Shown one piece after another: positions 1 through 12,520 of a DNA stretch of 64,000 nucleotides. The notes below the pieces were generated by a model that made no database searches, had not been told where the DNA came from, and was given only the letters and a program-made list of their open reading frames with translations. The translations under genes and the position numbers were made by a program. How positions within the stretch are numbered: position 1 is the stretch's first letter; every line of letters starts with the position of its first letter. The stretch is taken from positions 29,224,501 to 29,288,500 of the forward strand of contig NC_134146.1 in assembly GCF_033958435.1 (NCBI RefSeq), given 5' to 3'. The DNA is from Carettochelys insculpta (taxonomy: Eukaryota; Chordata; Testudines; Carettochelyidae).

Positions 1-445
1 TCTGCCACCAGAGGGCTTATAAACCTTGCTGAAGCAACAGAGACCTCAGCAGAGCAAACATAATGCTCCTCATTCCAAACCAAAGCTCACACAAAGCAAT
101 AACTTTAATAGGGTCTTTGAGAACTGCAGAGTACCCCCGATGCAATCCCATTGATCAAAAACCCTAACACATAATTTGGTAGTCATCTAGCTCACTTCTC
201 TTCAGCCTGGTGTGCAATGATAGACGTATGACTTCCCAACATTATTCATTCTGGCTACAGCATAGAATTCTTCTCCCTTCCCCCTTCAAAACCACCTATC
301 CTGTCTGTCATCTGGGACATCTTTTAGGATAACAGGCTCTTGGCAAGGGGGTAAGCTGCCTCTTTCATCAGTGAGCTTTAAGATGGTACCAGCTCAATGC
401 TTTGGAAAAATGATGGCTTGCAGTTCTTGATCTGAAGAATGCCTT
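1..445. other. GMPS intron, left part
   Basis: This stretch lies upstream of the first GMPS exon in the window and must be intron if the gene is normally organised, because the exon at 2336 starts in the middle of a Gly codon. I see no exon, RNA gene or clear repeat in it. Confidence 0.6.
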
Positions 446-1193
446 TGTGATGGGGTTCAGGGGTCCCCCTGCACTGCACCCCGTCCGCTGGCAGGAGTGA
501 CTCTCACTCAGCAGGTACAACAAGAGGTTTATTAGGCAACAGATGCCCAGTTTCTCACAGAAGTGTCAGTACAGCAGTCAGAGACAGTCCTTCCAACCCG
601 TCCTGGGGAGAAGACCCCGAGGGGTGCCCCTCTGGGGTGTAGCTTTCCCCCTCCTCAGGCTGGCTGCCTTCCAGCTCTCTCTTTCCCTAGCCTCTAACTG
701 CCACCCCCGATTCAAACCCAGCTCGGCTCCTCCCTCCTCTTTGTTCAGGGCAGAGGTGTTACCTGCCAGTTGTAGCCCCAGGGTCATCCTTAACCACTGG
801 GAGCTGCTCTGCTTGCCTCTCACGTCCAGCCTGACTTACACATGCACTCCATCACAGCCTTCTTCCATATAGACATCCTGCCCCTTGACTGGTGCCAAGA
901 AGTATCTGTCTCAGGACAGATTGCAGTCCATAAATGATCTGGTCTGGGGCTCAGATTGAGCCCACAGATAACAGTCTGTTCTTGTCTCAGCCCCCCTAAA
1001 TCACATGACTTCCTGTACCTGTGGTGCTGTTGATAAGGCTTTGCCTTTATCTGTTGCCTTGGCTTTCAACCATGTATGTAGTGTATGGATAAGTTAGTCT
1101 CGTTCCTTTACAGAGCATGAGATTCTCTAGCCTGGTGCGGAAACAAACTGGCCCATTTGGGAAAACATTGGTCATAGATGCTTCACTGTTACA
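446..1193 (-). mobile_element. probable solo LTR of an endogenous retrovirus-like element
   Basis: Read on the minus strand, the segment begins TGTAACAG at 1193 and ends CATCACA at 446, which fits the TG...CA ends of an LTR. A polyadenylation signal AATAAA on that strand (528-533) lies about 80 bp before the end, as expected for the R/U5 part of an LTR. The length of 748 bp is typical. No internal retroviral genes flank it, so it would be a solo LTR left by recombination. The ends were chosen by eye, and I could not find a matching 4-6 bp target-site duplication, so the exact borders are uncertain. The open frames inside are not taken as genes. Confidence 0.45.
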
Positions 1194-1532
1194 CTAGGAA
1201 GCCAAGCCAAAAGAGCAAGGAACATGGACTGCCTGTGCTGAGGATGCACATATAAACTTAGAATTGCAAGCAATTCACAAAGCCTGCATGCAATTCCTAC
1301 CATTCTTGTAAACCCACCACATTTCAGTGATGTCCAACTTCATGACAACAGTTGTCTACGTCAGTAAAGAGGGGTGGGATGGATGAGATCCACTCCGTTC
1401 TGTTAATCTTATTAATGGATGTTGTTGGTTTTAAAAAAAAAATCTTCCAATTTGAGGCACATGGAACATTTGCATACCCTAGGTGAAATATACAAGATAT
1501 GTAACCTCTCTTAAAAAGCCCCAGAAACAATA
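1194..1532. other. GMPS intron between LTR and MITE
   Basis: Unremarkable intronic sequence with a short A-rich run. No coding or structural signal seen. Confidence 0.5.
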
Positions 1533-2145
1533 GAGTAAACCCCCCGATGTACGTGGAGGTTCCATCCATGAGTAACCATGTGTCAGTCAAAATTCGTGTA
1601 AGTCAGGGCAGGTCCCCCATCCTGCCTGCGCCTGGCTCCCGGCTCCCGGCTCCCAAGAGCAGCAGGGAGCCAAAAGCCAGGCACAGCAGCCCTGGTCAGT
1701 TTCCTGGCTTCTGCCAGTAGCAGGGAGCTGGAAACTTATTGGCCCTGCTGTACCTGGCTCCCAGCTGCTTGCCACTTGTGGGAGCCAGGAAATTGACTAT
1801 TACAGTAGCGCTGGTCAGTTTCCTGGTTACTACTAGTGGCGGGGGAGTGGGGAGAGACCGGCAGGGCAGCATGGCTGCTTCCTGGCTTCCCCTAGCTAGG
1901 GAAGCCACAGTGCAGAACAGCAAGGTGTGGCATGGCTGCTCCTTGGCTTCCCCCAGTTGGGGGAGCTGGGTGGGTACATAGGTGTAGCAGCGCAGCTGCT
2001 CCCTGGCTTCCCCCAGCTGAGGAAGCTGGGGGCTGAAGCCGGCAGGCGAAGTGCTACATCACTTAGTCGACTCCACTTGCTGATTTTGATTCATGTTAAT
2101 CCAAGTAATATGTAAGTTGAAATCATGTAAATCGGGGTTTTACTA
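1533..2145. mobile_element. TA-flanked MITE with a GC-rich, internally repetitive core
   Basis: The left end reads GAGTAAACCCCCCGATGTAC and the right end, reverse-complemented, reads TAGTAAAACCCCGATTTACA, so the two form diverged terminal inverted repeats. A TA dinucleotide sits directly outside each end (1531-1532 and 2146-2147), consistent with the TA target duplication of Tc1/mariner-type elements. The core (about 1605-2060) is GC-rich and made of several diverged copies of a unit resembling GCTCCCTGGCTTCCCCCAG. No transposase frame is present, so it is non-autonomous. It lies in a GMPS intron. The family assignment rests on the ends only. Confidence 0.6.
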
Positions 2146-2335
2146 TAGCTCTTAAAGCTGCTCGTCCATATAAATATATTTCTTTGTATACCATGTTTTC
2201 TACCTACAGTGTAAAAGTGTTGCAATGATTATTCCCTCACCATGCTTCTTTTATGCCTGTGACATAATTGAGAGTAAAAATAGCTGTTTAGCACAACATT
2301 GTTAATATGGAGCTTTTATCATGCTTTTGCTTAAG

Positions 2336-2508
2336 GTTATGCTGGAAAGATCAGCCAGATGCCAGTAATTTTGACACCATTGCATTTTGACCGAGACCCC
2401 CTACAGAAACAACCTTCCTGTCAGAGATCGGTGGTTATTCGAACCTTTATCACTAGTGACTTCATGACAGGCATTGCAGCAACTCCTGGCAATGAAATCC
2501 CACAAGAG
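2336..2508 (+). CDS. GMPS: GMPS, penultimate coding exon (partial gene)
   Basis: This exon encodes 57 whole codons after a split Gly codon, from YAGKISQMPVILTPL to GNEIPQE. I recognise this as the C-terminal dimerisation domain of GMP synthase (glutamine-hydrolysing), the cytosolic enzyme that converts XMP to GMP using ATP and glutamine in the last step of guanine nucleotide synthesis. The acceptor is TTGCTTAAG at 2335 and the donor is GAG|GTAATAG at 2509. The first two bases finish a Gly codon begun in the previous exon, which is outside the window, and the exon ends in phase 0. Against the mammalian protein as I recall it, the match is almost complete; visible differences are Ala for Pro in GIAATPG and Gln for Val at the last-but-one residue. 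The glutaminase and ATP-pyrophosphatase domains lie upstream of the window. Confidence 0.97.
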
Positions 2509-4477
2509 GTAATAGTTCCTTTTTAAAATTTGTTTATTTTTTTAACTTTTTGGTGTGGCGTGAACCAAAGAATATTTTCACATTGTCTGTTTTTTGGGTG
2601 ATTTTTAACTTAACATTTACAAAAGTTTTTAAAATTATATGTAATACTTGACTCCTAGTTAGTATTGTGATTTGTCAGTGTAATCTACCTAGAGGGATCT
2701 CTGCCGTATGACAAGCCCATAAGGATGTTGTGAGAGATTGATAAAACAAGGCAACTGTAGTAAAAAAAAAAAAAAATCCCCCTTAAGAATATTCACCAAA
2801 ACGTTCAAGCCTTTGAGGGCTTAGAATTAGTTGCTTTCTTCCATATTTAGTAGTGACCCAACTTTCAAAATGTATTTATTTCAGTGGGAGCTGTGATTGC
2901 TCAGCACTTGAAAAAACAAACAAACAAAAAACTTACTAGTTCTATATTTAGGTGCATATACATAGATTTAGGACCCTACCAAAAAAAAAAAAACCCAAAA
3001 ACCCAAACTAGTTATATTTAGGTGCATGTACATAGATTTAGGACCCTACCTTTTAAATGCTTCTTTTGCATATTTTTTCTATTCCTGCCATTCTTATGTT
3101 GTTGGAAGCTTTTTAAAAATGCAGCATGTATAAAGAATGGTATAAATCATACCCTTCTGAGTTTCTTGGGTTTACTATTTATCTCATTGCTAATTTACAC
3201 TTTTTAAAGTTCAGATAACAGAGTGGTAGCTGTGTTAGTATGTATCTTAACAAAACAAAACGGCAGTCATGTACCCATTTTAAGACTAAGAAAATAATTT
3301 ATTAGGTGATGCGCTTTTATGGGGCAGAACCACTTCTTCAGATCCGGAGACAGCAGCTTTATTTGGCTATATTTGTTAAATATATTTTATAAAGTGGGGT
3401 AGTTCAGAGCTGGAAACCAGTACAGCACTATCTCCAGATCTGAAGAAGTGGGTCTGCCCCACAAAAGCGCATCACCTAATAAATTATTTTGTTAGTCTTA
3501 AAAGTACTACATGACTGCTGTTTTGTTAAGTTTAAGTGTTTGGAAATCATTGCTGCATAGGCCAGAGTAGCATAAATACATGTGATTATAAATTTTGACT
3601 TGATTCGAGGCAGTCTTATGCAGTGGCTTTAAAAAATCATAAATGGTTTACTATGTTTGCATTTTTAATTATTGCAGTGTACATATATGGGATCTGTATT
3701 TTAACTTGGAGTTTAAATTTCTAATTTAACATCTTACGTGCATATTTTTTGCTATAAATAAATCGTTGGTGTCTCAGAATATTGAAGAGTAACATTGTAG
3801 CAACTTAGATTGAATGTGTGGAAGAAATGCACCCCTGTGGAAGTAAGTGCAGATGATTTATAATTCCAGTTGCTTGTAGACAGCAATATTATGACATGAC
3901 ATATGGATTTGTATATGAATGTACAGTAAACATTCACAGGATACAGGGGACAAAATATATAATTACACTGTCAGTGCACTTAAAATGGTGGAAATTATTT
4001 GCCAAGCCTTCTTGTGCAAAGGAAGGTGAGACTTTATTAGAACAACAAATTATTATTCAAGTACTCACTGAGGCATTCCTGCTGACACTAACTAGATTTA
4101 AAATTCCAGAACCCAAGAGGCTGTCACATGGAGAGGCTCTTTCTCTGAAACAGTCTTTCCTTGTTGTTCCTGTAAATTTTATTTTTTTGACCTCCCAGGC
4201 ATGATTTAAAGTTCATCTTTTTACTCAGGCTGTTACTTTTGTGTGAGTGGAAGAGCACAGTTTTATATTTTGCCAGTTTGAAACTGTCAGTTTTTATAAA
4301 CCACTGAAATTTGGCTGCTTCATTTTTAGAAATTAAAAATGGTAAAATACAAAGTTTATTTTGTCAACAGAAATGTTTTGAATTTTACTCCCACGTCTTA
4401 CTGGTGTCCTAATTGTAACAAAGGTCATTAAATTGTTTCACAAGTGGGTTGTTTTTTTTTCCTCCTTTTACTCATAG
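2509..4477 (+). other. GMPS last intron
   Basis: The intron runs from GTAATAG to CTCATAG. It holds a roughly 72-bp tandem duplication (2935-3006 and 3007 onward, second copy ending about 3050) in which copies of an ATTTAGGTGCATATACATAG-type unit are separated by an A-rich run. It also holds a hairpin repeat listed separately (3246-3530). The remainder is AT-rich with no further exon signal. Confidence 0.8.
3246..3530. repeat. hairpin (inverted-repeat) element related to PLE ends
   Basis: The arms at 3246-3351 and 3431-3530 are reverse complements of each other with some mismatches. They carry the same core seen at the 3' end of the PLE at 22-23.7 kb: a GAAGAAGTGGGTCTGCCCCA block, a CATCACCTAATAAATTATTT block and a TTAGTCTTAAAAGTACTAC block. 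The spacer of about 80 bp (3352-3430) contains a 48-bp segment repeated near 5966-6013. No clean target-site duplication was found. The origin from a PLE terminus is an inference from shared sequence. Confidence 0.65.
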
Positions 4478-4579
4478 GTTGTGCTGAAGATGGTGACAGA
4501 GATTAAGAAGATTCCTGGAATTTCTCGGGTGATGTATGATTTGACATCAAAGCCACCAGGGACTACTGAGTGGGAATAA
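4478..4579 (+). CDS. GMPS: GMPS, last coding exon with stop
   Basis: The exon follows a pyrimidine-rich tract and the acceptor CTCATAG. It opens in phase 0, matching the end of the preceding exon, and encodes 33 residues from [11 protein letters not shown] to PPGTTEWE, followed by TAA at 4577-4579. The TTEWE ending is the known C-terminus of animal GMP synthase, so the gene is complete at its 3' side and shows no damage. Compared with the mammalian sequence I recall, only Val for Ile in ISRVMYD is evident. Confidence 0.97.
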   Translation, partial: VVLKMVTEIKKIPGISRVMYDLTSKPPGTTEWE

Positions 4580-5010
4580 CTTTTTTATTAAAGTACTGTG
4601 TGCAGTTTAAATTATATCACAAACCATTCCCAGTGTTGACATGCAGTACTGTGAAAAGTGACTGGAGCTGCTACATAACATCTGATTCCTCTCCTGGAGC
4701 ATAAATCTGCAGTTAAGAGCTATGATGGGGATAACTGTAAGTGGGGCTGAGGATTTGTACGGGTAATAAATAATCATGGCAGCATTGCCTGTGCGCAGAC
4801 AGATTCATATTGCTTTTGCCTTTTGTCTTACTGATTCTTCCTGTTTTCATGTGTTTTATTGTTACTGTCATTTCATGTCTCAGTTTTTGTACACTGTGTA
4901 AAAAGAGACAGTTTATTTACTTTTATCAAAATCATTGTTACAGCCTAAAAATGTAAAATGAATACTTAATGTGACCAACTGCTTTTGAACAGATTTATTA
5001 TAAATAAATA
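4580..5010 (+). promoter_or_regulatory. GMPS 3' UTR with candidate polyadenylation signals
   Basis: Sequence directly after the GMPS stop. Candidate polyadenylation hexamers are an ATTAAA close to the stop (about 4587), AATAAA at 4765-4770 and AATAAA at 5003-5008. Which of these is used cannot be told from sequence alone; the last is the outermost of the cluster. Confidence 0.6.
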
Positions 5011-8000
5011 TTTTGCCAAATGGACTAGTGGGTACTGTTGAATTGTGGAATTAATGTGTATCTGTTTGCTGTGTACTGTTAAGCCTGTTCTATATTGTTG
5101 GAAGTGTTAGCCCATAACAATAACATTGAATTCTTCAAGATTGATGCTAAAATAATATGAAATGTCCTTTCATCTTCCTTTTTCTGCTCACTCCCTCTTC
5201 CATCATTTTCTCTTGACAGATTGAATATGTATGTGGACAACAAAATCATACATGTACATACACTTCTCAGCAAGCTTCAATATAAATTTAATATATATGA
5301 CCAAATACAGACAACAGTAAAACATAAGGCAGCATAGACTCTGGTGCAGTGGTAACATTGGGAGGGAAATTTTGAGCAGCTTGTTGCATTAGGACCAGCA
5401 GTTCTAGTTAGTGAGACCTAATTCAGTTTTGCTGTTTTTAAAGTCCTAGACAACAACCCACCCACATCCTGCTGCATGTCACCACGCTTTTGTTTATACA
5501 TGGCAAAAGTTCACTTTAATAGAGATTTCCTTTTGCAAGGGAAGTATTTGTGCATGTGTTGAATGGAGTTTGATTTTTACGATTATGCTCTTTGAGTATC
5601 TAGTCATCAGAGGTGACTTAGCCAGTTAGAATACAAATTACTTCAGTCATTTGTGTACTGCTGTTTACTATTCAAGTAAGTTGTAACTTGCAAGAAAGGA
5701 TATGATTGTTAGACCACCCGTGCTTCTCTAATATGTTGAGGCCAAAGGCCAAGTATTTCCAGCTATGTAAGAAGTTTGGGAATCTCGTATAAGTGCAGTC
5801 CTTGAAATTCTATTAGTGTAACAGTTAAAGGTTCTGACCTGAGCAACTTTACAAGATACTTGCATACTTGGAACTCTAATTATATATCCATATTCATTCT
5901 TTTCATCATGTCCATTTTTGGAACTATCTTATTCAGATGTGAAATTACCTTATTTTATGGGTTTGGGCTATACTTGTTAAATATATTTTATAAAGTGTGA
6001 TAGTTCAGAGCTGTCTCTCATCACTTACGTTCCATTACATAGATTTTTTTTTAAACTGGATTAATGGTTGATAAACATTTTCTTTAACAGCTGACCACCT
6101 TTTGATTCCACATTTCCCATATTTAGTACTACTGCATAAACTTATACTATAAAAGTTTAGTTACTCACTTTTTAGTGTCTTAATACTGTTATCTATGCCA
6201 CTGGGAAGTTATGTATCTTAGTTATGTAGTGTGACATTGTATTGAAGCATCTTCAAGCGTTTTGAAAAGTTTCTTGAACATCTCACGGTGTAGGTACATT
6301 ACTGATAGGGAGACCAAAGGCTCTAGTGGCTAGGACACATGACCTGTTTCCAATCATAACACTCCTGCTTTAACATCTTGGGGAAGTCATATAAATTTAA
6401 CCTCTATGTGCCTCAATTATCTCATTTGTAAAATGGGGATAATTACTATAGCCTTTCTTTTAGAGCTATATGAGCTTTTTGGATGAAAAGTGCTGTTAGT
6501 GAAGTATTGCTGTTACATATAATGCAGTCTTACTATTGGTCTATGAGCTGTAAAAATGTTCAATTGTAGGAACTTTAAAGACCAAAAGTTAGCAAGTATT
6601 CATTGGGATAGAAAACTATTCCATCTTTTAGTCCTATTGAGAACCGGCCATTTTAACTCCATAGTTCAATTTTAATAAAATTCCCTGATGAAATTATTAT
6701 CTTAGTAATATTTTTAATTTTTGTCATAATTTTAATGAGGATAGTTATTTTCATGAATGCAGAGAGATATACAATATGTAAATGACACAATCACAAGTAG
6801 ATAAGGTCACCTCCATTTCAGTGAGCTGTAGTGATACTTCATAGTCTCTATACTAACTAGATAGCTGTTGTCATAACTACAGGTGAACTTGCTTTTATTG
6901 CAGCTGTCACCAGATCAGTGACTGTTCTAAATCAGACTGTGAGAGCAAATAGATGGGGGAGGAAATAGGAACTGAAGCAAACTAAATCTTGTTACTGACA
7001 TTAGAGGGCATATCTTTAACTCTTAAAATTCTGGCATTCTGCTGCCTCTCCTAAGGCATTTATTTAGTTTGCATTCATGTAAATGTATATGGGGTATATA
7101 GTTTCATAGCTATGATATAACACAGAAGGAGCCAATTCACAAGCTTCCCCATGGCACCGAGAGGGTTAAATAAATTGCACCCTAGAGACTGCAACATTGA
7201 GTTTGATGTACATTCAGGAAGAACAGTTTTCATATTTGCTGTGTCAGATACTTCAGCCCTCGTAAGAGTTGCAGCTTAACTATGGTATAGGATTTACACA
7301 TATACTGTGTGTATTGAAGTTTGATGTACACATTTTCATCATATCTGATCTACAACATGGTTAGATTACTTTCAGGTCTGTATTAATAAAGTAGAGCTGA
7401 ACATACCCCATATTTTTAGGAACATCTTATTTGCTAGAAAAATGAGTATTAGAATATATTTAGGGTATATAAAATATTGTTTTATTTCAATAAGATTCCT
7501 AGGTCTTAAAAGGTCTCAAACCCTTTGTGTTCAATACCCATACTGTATGTTTGGGAAGGGTTATTCTTAGTGAGGTTGCATAAATTACCATCCAAGCAGT
7601 TCTTGAATGTATTTTATGGAGTCAACATGTGAAATGCAGCCAGATACAAAGGGAGAATAGCATATTTTTACATTAGCTTATAAGTAAATTTAGCATATAG
7701 TTGATTAAAGCTAGAAGTGTAGCTGCCCTGTACAACTTGTTCACCTCAGGTCTTCAGTGAGACATGTCAACATTTAAAAAGGAATTTGTCTTGTGGGGAG
7801 GGAGATATGTCCCATCATTCTCAATTTTTTAAACATTTTTCTGCTTGTGAACTGATATCAAGTACTGTGAGCCTTAATTTTTATCCACAAATAAAAAAAA
7901 TACAGTATGTTACTTGTTTGAATGTTAGTGTGATTTTTATTTGTGGGGAGCTTTAAAGCAGGAATTGCATTTCCATTTTGGAGCCACTGGAGAAGGGAGG

Positions 8001-11000
8001 GAGGAGGAAAAAGATGAAATCACTGCCTTGAGTCATTTGTTGGAGAAACATCCAGGAAAAAGGAAGCATCTGTATAAGGCCATGCCCTACCTCCCTTCAT
8101 AATATTGTGTGAGGTGCATTTAAAATAGTACTATTGATGATTGTGTCTGACTCAGATCAGTGGGATAGGTGTGATGTCGAAGGAGAATAGATGTGTCCTA
8201 AACTTTTCAGTGATAACTTTATTCTGTTACATCTTATGAAATTTCTTCTGAGAAAAAAAGCATTGTATTTATATTTAATGCATTTGTTTTAATATCAGAA
8301 ACAACCTGTAGTTCATAGAATCCTCAGCCCCTATTTCTCTTTTGTGACTATATTTACAATAGGAATCACCTTATGCACATCCTAATTTGGAAATTCAGTA
8401 CTGCATATAAATTGCCCCTTTAAAACGGAGGGTAGCTGAAATGCTTTTGTTCACAGGCCACATTTCCACATGCAATGTTAAGTGTTTGCTGTCAGAACAA
8501 TAGCATATATGAACATAGACAATGTGATCGTTTATCTCCCTTTTTGGAATGAATGAAGTATTTTCTTTAGGTACACAGTTGTAAAACTGCTCTGTAAAAT
8601 CAATTTCCATCATTAACCATCTATAACTAAATATATAATCATTGAGCATTCAGTCTCACGTCACAGTCCTTTTGACGATATTGCAAATATTCCTGAAATG
8701 TATCTTATGCAGGTCCCTTAAAGAAAGGAAGCATGGAGAGTCCTGACAGGATTTGGACCTGTAATGTCATTAGTACTATGTATTTCAGATTTATTTGAAG
8801 AGGGTCAACACTGCTTTAAATGAGCAAAAAAGGGTTCTGAAGAGATTTAAAATGTAATTGATGCTTAGATCACAAAATCATTCCCTCCAGGATTTCTTAC
8901 AAATATTTCAGTGTTTTACACAATACTTGTATTTCTACTTTCCTAAATTATTAATTTTATGGTTGCAGCACTAAATGAAGAAAAAGTACTATTCTCTGCA
9001 AACTAGCCCTTTTCCTTAATTTTTAACAGTGAAAATGCTGTCCCCCAAAGGAAAAAAAAACCTCTCTCTTAAATTTGCCATTCAAGGATCATAATAGGGG
9101 TGACTTGTAAACACAGAATTTTGATGGAGTTTTCTGTTGTTTCCCTTTAAAACAATTTTGGTGTGAGTTCTTTAGAAGTTCAAACTCTTGTTTTAAAATA
9201 AACCAACCCAAAATGCCAATCAGTCACCTTCTGTATTTCTGTGGGTTGCGTTAAACCTCATTTAAAATGTTGGGTGTGACATCCATCTATCATTTAAAAT
9301 AGCTAAGAGAGCCCACTAAGTGGCCTCCACCTAAGAAAAAGGGGTACAAGAGCCCGCCCAGGAATCTGAATCATGGGCAGAGGGCTCTTGCTGGTCATTG
9401 TTTGGATAAGGGTTTGTGAGTGAGAAGCAGGGGTGGAAGAGACTGAGAATAAGTCTGAACAAGAAACTGTTGATGCAGTCCTGAAAAAAACCTTGACAGC
9501 GAACTCTAGGGAGGTGCTGGTTGACAGAGTTAGTTTCCTTGCTCACAGTACCATCTCCCATTGTTTGCTTCCACTTGTGTTCAGGAAGACAGGATTTTGT
9601 ACAATCTTTTCATTTACTATGTGTTTAATAGTTTGTCTGTGAGTCTGTCTGTTCAAGAATTCCTCCTAAAGGTAAGAGCTATTTGGTTACACAGCTTCCT
9701 CTTCTAACTTAAAGCAAGGTGAGGATTGGGGGTGCCAGGAAAATGGGATGTGCCTGGAATAGGATTGCTTTTCATAAAATCATACAGAAAAGAGGCAGAA
9801 TCAATAGGCAGCATTCATGTTAGTACAGCATGAAGCACAGTGGGACCCTGACCTCTAATAAATACAGACAATAAAAATGGATAATCACTTCCCACTATTT
9901 CTCTGGTTCCAAAAGGAATTCCCTGATTCTTCCCAACCCTTACAAATGCTCTTGATATGAGAATTGCTGCAAAAATGATCAACCCCTTGTCAACCTGCCA
10001 TTTACATAATATGTTTATAATTGGACCGTTCTTTTGCCCAGTCAAGTCTTTTTGGTTTGGTTTGGTTTGTGTAATATCAAAGGCCCCTGATGACTAGAGT
10101 TCAACCATACATGCAGATTCTTTGAAGTCTATGATCCTTCATGCAGGCAGAGAGAATCCACCGGCATAGATGATTTTCTGGGGGGATTGGGAGTCTAAAT
10201 TAGACTTGAAATTTAAAACTCAGGGATGTATTGAATAAGGTTGGTTCTCTGGAATAATGACTAGCAACCTGGTTAACAAAATGTCTGAGCTGTACATGAA
10301 GAATGAAAATTTAAAGTCCTTACTTCTATCATTATAAAAGACAATGGAACAGATTCCCATTCAAACCCAGGTCCTTTTACATATCTTTGGTGATAATAAG
10401 AAACAGTAAAATAAGAATACAAAAGTACTTCTGGACTACTTTGCCGTCCTTAGTGTAGGAATCTGGCTAAGCATGCTGCTTTATCGAAAAAACAAATAAC
10501 TGAGAACAATTAAAAATCTTCCGTTGTTTGTGTTCCACATAAACCTGCTAATCCTGTCACCAATTCTTGAAATAACTTGAATTTGTTTTCAGACATTCCA
10601 TGCAGTTTTTAAATGGTATTCTGGAAAAAAAAAAAGAAATAATAAAGGAGGTTCTGATTATCTTGCTTGATTCTTCAATAATTTATGGAGATTTACTTAC
10701 TATGTGCATGTTTTGGACAAAGTGCTATTATGTAGTTCATTAGAAGTATATGGGTAATTGAATCCATCAGGGAGGAAAATCTGCATATTCCCCAAAGCAA
10801 CACAATTGGAATGTAAAAATCAATTGAAATTTACAATTGATTTCGTTTCTCTTGGAATAAGAACTTTCATCATCTGCAAGCTTGTGCCTTATGCCTGGAG
10901 AAAAGAAATTTATGTTTAAAAATGCAGTAATGTCAAAGTGTTACTTTTGGAGGAATTAAAATATAGGGAAATTGACATGTCATAATTTGAAAGATTATGG

Positions 11001-11300
11001 ATCAATTAATCAATTCTTCTAGATGGCGAATAGCTATCCTTACAAGCTTGGCTGTTCTTGGCATGTCTTAGTGTTAAGACTTCACATGCCACAAACCATG
11101 TACAATTTTTAGAGTGCTGTGTTTGCTGAATTGTTTAGATTTCTAGGTTTTCTAAATTCATTGAGTGGTTTTGTTTTGTTCTTTTGGACTTGGCCTGACA
11201 AGATTTTGATCTTAAAATTTATTTTATTTATCTAGATTGTCACCTAATACAATACATTATTTAAATGATATAATGTAAGTAAAATTATTTTTAAATGATT
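5011..11300. other. intergenic, mostly unannotatable
   Basis: AT-rich DNA downstream of GMPS. Apart from a MIR copy (about 6310-6510) and a 48-bp repeat of the spacer of the 3.2-kb hairpin (5966-6013), I recognise no gene. Earlier exons of the unnamed gene at 12.5 kb could lie here, but I could not pick out a convincing one. A short open stretch near 9434-9530 lacks convincing splice borders. Confidence 0.5.
6310..6510 (+). repeat. MIR SINE copy
   Basis: Contains the MIR core in forward orientation, including GTGCCTCAATTATCTCATTT followed by GTAAAATGGGGATAAT, preceded by a diverged tRNA-like part. This matches the MIR core known across amniotes. Borders are approximate because the copy is old. 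Confidence 0.8.
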
Positions 11301-11309
11301 ATGAATTTG

Positions 11310-12455
11310 ATTCAACAGGATACACTGAAACTCCCCCATGAAGCCTCTGGGGGGAGGGGTCCATGCCAGTCCCAAGCCTGCGTAAGGGAGGAGAGTTGGT
11401 CAGATGAGTGACAATGCACTGACCATGAAACAACAATATGAATGAAATCTGATGCCAGTATGACTGAATGATAAAAGATGCCAGCTCAGATGTCACCTGG
11501 ATAAACAATGTTCGTGACACCAATTGAGTGATTGGGGTTGGGTCGATAAATTGGCTACCAAAAGAAAATTACAACTGACACATATGCTATCAATTGGAAC
11601 ATGGAATGTCCGAACACTGTGGGTGACTGGAAAATTAGAGCTGCTTCAGGAGGAGATAGAGATACTGATGTGATATACTTGGACTGAGATAGAGATACTG
11701 ATGTGATATACTTGGACTGGTGGAGATACGTTAGACAACATCAGGAGAGATGTGCAGTTGCGAAGTCATTTGGTCAGGGAATGAAATAAAGCATGAGGCA
11801 GGAGTTGGATTCCTTCTTAGCAAAAGAGCTAGAGGAGCTTTCTTAGGATACAAACTGGTGAGTGCAAGAATGATGGTAGTGACCATTCAACATCTTGGTC
11901 ATTCAGGTGTATGTACTCACGTCAGACAGTACAGAGGAAGAAACTGAGCTATTCTATAAAGACTTGACAAAGACACTGGAGGAGATACCGAAGACGGGTG
12001 TGTTGATCATTGGAGGAGATTGGAATGCGAAGGTTAGCACAGATAATGAAGGTTGGGAGAGATTCATGGAAAGGTTTGGATATGGAGAAACAAACAAATG
12101 AAGTGAGAAACTACTAGAGTTTGCTGTGGAGCTTGAGGTGGTGATCTGCAACGTGAGATTCCAACAAAAGGACTGTAGAAAGTGAACATGATGATCAAAT
12201 GATGGAAAATCCAAGAACATGATAGATATCATTTTTGTTAAGAAGATGGGTAACATCAGTACAGCAATGCCAAACTTTCCAAGGAGTCGATATAAACTCA
12301 GACCACAGTCTAGTGATCACAAACATCAAGATGAAACTCAAGAGAAAGTGTAAGACACGGTTTAAGAGAAGAGACATGGCAAGGCTAGACAAAGAAGACA
12401 TAGGGAAAGCATACAGAGCAGCGCTCGAAAAGAAAATTACCTTCAAGACCTAATG
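11310..12455 (+). mobile_element. RTE-type LINE fragment: 5' region and endonuclease part, no reverse transcriptase
   Basis: Translated pieces match the apurinic-like endonuclease domain of RTE/BovB-class retrotransposons: GTWNVRTLWVTGKLELLQEE near 11600-11655, a GVGFLLSKRARGA segment near 11797, QVYVLTSDSTEEETELFYKD near 11907, GGDWNAKVST near 12015-12050, and SDHSLVITNIKMKLKRKCK near 12300. DWNAKV and SDH are active-site motifs of this nuclease fold. Frameshifts and stops break the frame, so it is dead. A perfect 33-bp tandem duplication (11654-11686 and 11687-11719) lies inside the domain. The copy stops before any reverse transcriptase motif, the opposite of the usual 5' truncation. The part before about 11575 is probably the element's 5' UTR. 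Confidence 0.75.
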
Positions 12456-12520
12456 TTTTCTACTGTAAAAATCTAACATCTCTTATTTTTGAGTTAAATT
12501 CTGCCTTTTTTTAATTTCAG

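Noticed and set aside
9433..9642. Coding-like stretch EETENKSEQETVDAVLKKTL
   Set aside because: Considered as an upstream exon of the unnamed gene, but no convincing acceptor and donor pair in phase was found.
10999..11110. Short ATG-initiated stretch after a TTCTTCTAG acceptor-like site (MANSYPYKLGCSW)
   Set aside because: Stops after about 29 codons, with no donor linking it to the exon at 12521.
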